Source: Pectinatus haikarae
Lineage (GTDB): Bacteria; Bacillota; Negativicutes; Selenomonadales; Selenomonadaceae
Reading direction: 5' to 3'
DNA length: 64,000 nt
Assembly (NCBI RefSeq): GCF_015732185.1
Contig: NZ_WIQM01000001.1
Location: 100,105-164,104, forward strand
A program made the translations under genes and the position numbers. Position 1 is the stretch's first letter. The number at the start of each line of letters is the position of its first letter. The notes beneath the pieces are model-generated. The model was not told the DNA's origin. It did not search any database and saw only the letters and a list, made by a program, of their open reading frames with translations. Shown piece after piece: positions 60,220 to 64,000 of this stretch.

Positions 60220-61275
60220 TTAAAATGCCTTTACAGTATACCAGTCATCTATAAATTCTGGTTTTGGCACGCATTTAGATGCAACACGTATCAGTTGAGT
60301 ATCTTTTCCTACTTCGCTCCACACTTTCGGTACATTCTTGCCTTCATAGGTTCTATAAACATTATCCTGTTCAAGCTGAGTCACAGCGCCGAAAAGCTGA
60401 GAACCACGACCACGAACCCCCATAATGAAGTAACCGTCAGGAATGTACTGCTGCAAAGTTCCTGTGCCATCATCATATACACCATCATAAGCCCATATCT
60501 GAAGATTTAAAGAACTAATAAAACCATAGAACATTACACCAGGTGCAGTAATACGCGGCTGGAACTGCATAAGAGTTAAATTATCTCTGTTTGGAATAGA
60601 TAAATACTTAAGCATTTCACTGTTTTCTATGATTGCGTCTGCCGTTTTGAAGCTGCAAATCCCGATATCTGGTATTTTACCACTATTACGGGCTATTGTT
60701 TTGGACATATCCTGCATAACACTATAAGGAGTACCTGTAGTCGCACTCCAACAATCAGTGCCAGATAAAGTAAGCTTCTGTGTCCAGTCAGCAAATGTTA
60801 CAGTATCTACTAAAGCTGTTTTTCCGTCATCTGCATAGCCAGTAACATTAAATTCACCATATAACATTAGCTGAGCGCACATCCATTCAATACGGCGCAC
60901 ATTCATGTCTTGAAGTTCTGCCATATCTTTAGCGCGTAAAACTAGAGCACGCTGCGCCGGAGTCTGAACGGAAAATACATTTTCACCGAAAGAGCGGTTT
61001 TCAATATCCTTTATAGTAGTGGGACGTTGAGGTGCCATCATTGGTGGCTCATACTGTTTTGTCTGAAAACCAGTGCGCTGCATAGTTACTCCGCTGCCAT
61101 TTTTAACAATGAATGGCGCAAGTTCACGACTTCCCTTTCTGTAATCAATTAATACAGTAGGAGTATTGAAAGTATTTTCATTCGGAAAAAAAGTGTCCCT
61201 GAAAAGTGTCTGAGGCGGATAACTTTCTTCTAATGCCTGCAAAAGTGTGTAAGTACTATTGATATCTAATCCCAT
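60220..61275 (-). CDS. Major capsid protein (lambda gpE-like)
   Basis: A 351-residue capsid protein of the gpE family (HK97 fold). Characteristic stretches: PPQTLFRDTFFPNENTFNTP, TVLIDYRKGSRELAPFIV, the E-loop-like QRTGFQTKQYEPPMMAP, and LMLYGEFNVTGYAD. The C-terminal VRVASKCVPKPEFIDDWYTV-like end (LIRVASKCVPKPEFIDDW) matches as well. It is preceded by the decoration protein, as in lambda. Confidence 0.92.
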   Translation of the reverse strand: MGLDINSTYTLLQALEESYPPQTLFRDTFFPNENTFNTPTVLIDYRKGSRELAPFIVKNGSGVTMQRTGFQTKQYEPPMMAPQRPTTIKDIENRSFGENVFSVQTPAQRALVLRAKDMAELQDMNVRRIEWMCAQLMLYGEFNVTGYADDGKTALVDTVTFADWTQKLTLSGTDCWSATTGTPYSVMQDMSKTIARNSGKIPDIGICSFKTADAIIENSEMLKYLSIPNRDNLTLMQFQPRITAPGVMFYGFISSLNLQIWAYDGVYDDGTGTLQQYIPDGYFIMGVRGRGSQLFGAVTQLEQDNVYRTYEGKNVPKVWSEVGKDTQLIRVASKCVPKPEFIDDWYTVKAF

Positions 61276-61291
61276 TATTTACATCTCCTTT

Positions 61292-61663
61292 TTATTGTAC
61301 GTTCGTCAGATAAATATCAAGATCACGCAAGGTGTCTTCATGCGTATCTGCTGTGTCAGTCCCGCCAAATATCAAGGCGCTGCGGTTAAACCGTCCACGT
61401 AAATATACCGTGGCTATAACATCAGCATTTGTTGCGTCAATTGCTTGAGCCAAAACACAATTAGCAGTCTGGCTGCCATCAGTATTTGTACTTTTTACAA
61501 TCGTGTATTTACCTGATGCAGTAATCTTTCCAAGGACTGTACCTCTGGCTAAAACCCCTGCCCCGCTGATTATAGTTACGTTTTTTGTCAATCGTGCTGG
61601 TATCGGGCCACCGATTAAAGGATCATAAGTAAATGTTGCTGCTGTATTTACTAATTCGCTCAT
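61292..61663 (-). CDS. Head decoration protein (gpD-like)
   Basis: A 123-residue protein of the gpD family (pfam02924-type), which trimerises on the capsid at expansion. YDPLIGGPIPARLTKNVTIISG is followed by GVLARGTVLGKITASGKY, ANCVLAQAIDATNADVIATVYLRGRFNRSAL. Direct order protease-D-E is as in lambda. The ATG overlaps the protease stop by one base. Confidence 0.88.
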   Translation of the reverse strand: MSELVNTAATFTYDPLIGGPIPARLTKNVTIISGAGVLARGTVLGKITASGKYTIVKSTNTDGSQTANCVLAQAIDATNADVIATVYLRGRFNRSALIFGGTDTADTHEDTLRDLDIYLTNVQ

Positions 61664-62787
61664 TATTTTTTCACTCCATTTCTTTTATTAATTGCTTCTA
61701 CCATGAATTTAACCGCATTTTTACGCTCAGTTTCTTCATTTTCAATTTTTGATTTACCGTTTGATGCAATATTATCAACACCAGATTTTTTATTATCCTC
61801 TATGACATCTTTCATAAAATCCTTGCCATCGTTTTTTTGATATTCTGATTCTTTTGCTGCAGGATACTTATTTAATATATCTACTACATATTTTATGTCC
61901 TTTTCTGATTTACCAGAGCTTTTAGCGTCCACTATTATAGCGTGAAGCGCTTCATTTTGTGGATCGTCCATTTTTTCAAGTGCTGAAATGCGTCCTCTTT
62001 CATTTTCTATACTGTTTTGAGCAATTTGTCCATACAAATCCGGATAAGCTTTTTGCAAATCCTCCAGCGTATTGATTTTATTTTCTTCCAAAGGTAATTC
62101 CTCCTTATTTTCAATTAATTTTTTCTTATTTTTTTCAATAAACTTCTTAAATGAATCGGCATTTCCGCTGTTTTGTATAGCAAAACGAGTAAACATAAGC
62201 GAGTTTTGAATGGGTGGCTTTTGTCCTTCGTCCTGATACAAAATTTCATCAATAAAGCCTAAATTTTTAGCTTTTTGGGCATCCATATAAGTTTCATCAT
62301 TCATCATTTGGCTTATTTCATCAGCTGATTTACCTGTTTTTTGCAAATAAGCGTTCATAATTGTCGTTTTTACAGTATCAAGCACATCTGCTACTTTTCT
62401 TAAATTTTTTGCTTCTCCTGATACTTCTGACGATGGGTTATGAATCATCAACATGCCAACAGGTGACATTTGGACAGTATCACCAGCCATAGCAATAACA
62501 GAAGCTGCTGACATTGCTTTGCCATCTATGATAGTGGTAACTTTTCCGTTATGGCTTTTAAGAGCGTTATATATACCGGCACCAGCCGTGACATCACCAC
62601 CGTAAGAATCTATCCATACTGTTATATTCTGTCCTGAATACTTATTAAGTTCATCCCTAAAAGTATTTGGTGAAGCAGCTTTAATACCAAACCATTCATA
62701 CATCCAAATATCATTATCATCAACGATATCTCCATCAATCCGGAGTTCTGCACCATCAGCAACAGGTTTAAAATTCCAAAACTTCAT
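61663..62787 (-). CDS. ClpP-type head maturation protease
   Basis: A 374-residue protease of the S14 ClpP-like phage group. VWIDSYGGDVTAGAGIYNALKS holds the oxyanion region, KAMSAASVIAMAGD the nucleophilic Ser, and MLMIHNPSSEVSGEAKNL the His. The C-terminal extension (about 225-374) is helical and charged, with many Lys/Glu, and may serve as scaffold, like C/Nu3 in lambda; no separate scaffold gene is seen between it and gpD. Confidence 0.88.
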   Translation of the reverse strand: MKFWNFKPVADGAELRIDGDIVDDNDIWMYEWFGIKAASPNTFRDELNKYSGQNITVWIDSYGGDVTAGAGIYNALKSHNGKVTTIIDGKAMSAASVIAMAGDTVQMSPVGMLMIHNPSSEVSGEAKNLRKVADVLDTVKTTIMNAYLQKTGKSADEISQMMNDETYMDAQKAKNLGFIDEILYQDEGQKPPIQNSLMFTRFAIQNSGNADSFKKFIEKNKKKLIENKEELPLEENKINTLEDLQKAYPDLYGQIAQNSIENERGRISALEKMDDPQNEALHAIIVDAKSSGKSEKDIKYVVDILNKYPAAKESEYQKNDGKDFMKDVIEDNKKSGVDNIASNGKSKIENEETERKNAVKFMVEAINKRNGVKK

Positions 62788-64000
62788 GTTTTATTCACCT
62801 CCCCGTTTTGCTCATTTTCTGAACGATCAGAGCTTGGTACAACCGCTGTTTCAAGTGGCAAGCCTAACCTTTGCATTGTCTGCTTTTCTATTGCTAATCT
62901 TTCCACATTTTCATCCCATGAAGTGCCTGTCATTTCCGCTGTTTCTTTTTCACGTGTAGAAATACCATACTGAACACGTAATGCAGCGCCCTGCACTTCT
63001 TTTATCGGGTCCAAAACTCCCATTACAGGACCATACCAATCAGTATTGCACCATGCGTTATGAATAAGAGGATCATCGAAAAAACCTAGTGCTTTTATTC
63101 TTCCTATTGTGATAGCTTCAGCAAGCCAGGCTTCAAACACAGGCTGGCAAAAATCTCTTGCAAACCATGTACGCCGCATTTTAAAATTTGAACCCGCCTG
63201 CAATAATGCTGCCCTGCTTGCCGTATAAGAAGAATTGAACGATTTAATCAATACTTCATATGGTATTTCAAGCGCCGCGCCTATTTCCTTTATTAGAGCC
63301 TGCGTGAACGGTTCAAATGTTGATAAGCTTCTCTGCGGATCCATTGATGTAACCTTATAGCCAGGCGGCAGCACATTCATTGAACCAGGCCCAAGTTCGA
63401 ATTTATCAGGATCAAGTGTTATTTTATCTCTTGGCTTAATGCCTTCATTGAGCGGAAAAGCGCCGCCTGTATTTGGAACTTCTTCTGAAAAAAAGACCGT
63501 AAAATATGCTTTAATGATCGCTGCTGTTAATTCAGCACTTGTATAACGGCTGACTTGCTTTAAACTTTCAAGTACTGGTGCTAAATACGGAACGCCCCGA
63601 TATTGCTCGGGACGTTCATCATGACCAATTTGTAATATATTCGGTTGTCCAGTCTGCGGACTAAAGGATTCTACGCGTACCCATTCGGGTAATTGAGTCA
63701 TGTTCGTTGGATCATATAAGTATTTATTGCATACCCAATACGCAACTACAGCACCGTCTACATCAACTTCAACCCCATCAATAATATGGTTGCCATTATT
63801 AGGATTCTGGACAATTACCATCCATGGAGAAACAGAACTAATTACTCCCTGTGTGCCAGGATTGCATACCCTGCTGCCTTCAAATAATTGAATTCTTAAC
63901 GCATAAGGCATTCCAGGTTGTGGTGTACGATATTTAAAAGCAGCAAAACTATCACCATCAACAAGATATGACATATAAGCAATATCCTGCATATCATAGA
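62784..64000 (-). CDS. Portal protein (5' part beyond the window)
   Basis: At least 405 residues of a lambda-gpB-like portal (pfam05136 type). The frame is open to the window edge without a credible start; the first ATG codon visible (63992) lies inside the domain, so the true start is outside. Typical stretches: EQYRGVPYLAPVLESLKQVSRYTSAELTAAIIKA, DKFELGPGSMNVLPPGYKV, PYEVLIKSFNSSYTASRAALLQA and RRTWFARDFCQPVFEAWL. Its C-terminus overlaps the protease gene by four bases. Confidence 0.92.
   Translation of the reverse strand, partial: YDMQDIAYMSYLVDGDSFAAFKYRTPQPGMPYALRIQLFEGSRVCNPGTQGVISSVSPWMVIVQNPNNGNHIIDGVEVDVDGAVVAYWVCNKYLYDPTNMTQLPEWVRVESFSPQTGQPNILQIGHDERPEQYRGVPYLAPVLESLKQVSRYTSAELTAAIIKAYFTVFFSEEVPNTGGAFPLNEGIKPRDKITLDPDKFELGPGSMNVLPPGYKVTSMDPQRSLSTFEPFTQALIKEIGAALEIPYEVLIKSFNSSYTASRAALLQAGSNFKMRRTWFARDFCQPVFEAWLAEAITIGRIKALGFFDDPLIHNAWCNTDWYGPVMGVLDPIKEVQGAALRVQYGISTREKETAEMTGTSWDENVERLAIEKQTMQRLGLPLETAVVPSSDRSENEQNGEVNKT

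Larger units (their letters stand above)
39940..64000. mobile_element. Left part of a lambda-like siphovirus prophage
   Basis: All genes from 40166 to the window edge lie on the minus strand and follow the lambda late-gene order (portal to tail tip, then lysis), transcribed toward the tRNA pair. The junction (attL) is expected within the 3' half of tRNA-Val. Terminase, integrase, repressor and replication genes must lie beyond 64000, as must attR. Structural genes appear intact, so the element may be functional. The left border given is the start of the tRNA 3' half and is approximate. Confidence 0.85.

Overview
The window reads as the chromosome of a low-to-moderate GC Firmicute. The family mix (SepF, PyrR, NrdR, RodZ-like protein, YlmH-type S4 protein, viroplasmin/RNase HI fusion, phosphatidylserine-to-phosphatidylethanolamine pathway, a late-phage lysis region with extra membrane proteins) fits a diderm Firmicute of the class Negativicutes (Selenomonas/Pectinatus/Megamonas-like). 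That assignment is an inference from gene content; no rRNA is present to confirm it.

Layout. 1-3,450 (+): folate operon (HD phosphohydrolase, folP, folB-folK fusion) with an Fe-type alcohol dehydrogenase at its end, closed by a strong hairpin. 3,484-7,437 (-): SIMPL-domain exported protein, YchF, and an LTA-synthase-like membrane sulfatase-fold enzyme. 7,671-9,734 (+): two orphan surface/membrane proteins. 9,829-15,870 (-): RNase HI, a SAM by-product recycling cluster (deaminase, SAH-hydrolase-type enzyme, MTA-phosphorylase-type enzyme), surE and the queuosine genes queD-queE. 16,101-21,272 (-): a deoxyribose-type catabolic operon (deoC, FucP-like permease, DUF4432/DeoX-like protein, ribokinase-family kinase) with a SorC/DeoR-type regulator and a 44-bp perfect palindrome over the operon promoter. 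21,464-24,996 (-): envelope genes (TagA/WecG-type glycosyltransferase, psd, pssA, GT2 glycosyltransferase). 25,156-39,707 (+): a long housekeeping run: obgE, yhbY, proB, proA, an unlisted 53-aa membrane protein, nadD, rodZ-like, nrdR, a radical SAM protein, pgeF, yggS, sepF, proC, ylmH, lspA, rluD, pyrR and a DJ-1/PfpI protein.

39,756-40,067: tRNA-Arg(CCT) and tRNA-Val(CAC), followed at once by short direct repeats and a prophage that continues past the right edge. Its late genes all lie on the minus strand. Read in transcription order (right to left) they follow the lambda head/tail order: portal, ClpP-type protease, gpD-like, gpE-like capsid, connector genes, tail tube, a G/GT pair with a -1 frameshift signal, tape measure, gpM, gpL, gpK, a gpI-gpJ fusion, tail fibre genes, then a lysis region (XhlA-like, holin candidate, GH25 lysozyme, membrane proteins) and a phospholipase-D-like lipoprotein at the tRNA-proximal end. 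Integrase, repressor, replication and terminase genes are not in the window.

The most interesting items are the probable inosine-type SAM recycling cluster, the deoxyribose operon with its large palindromic operator, the canonical A_AAA_AAC frameshift site leading to a Cys4-containing tail chaperone extension, the multi-domain tail proteins, and a tRNA-Val whose acceptor stem does not pair well, apparently at the phage junction. No CRISPR array, insertion sequence or rRNA was seen.
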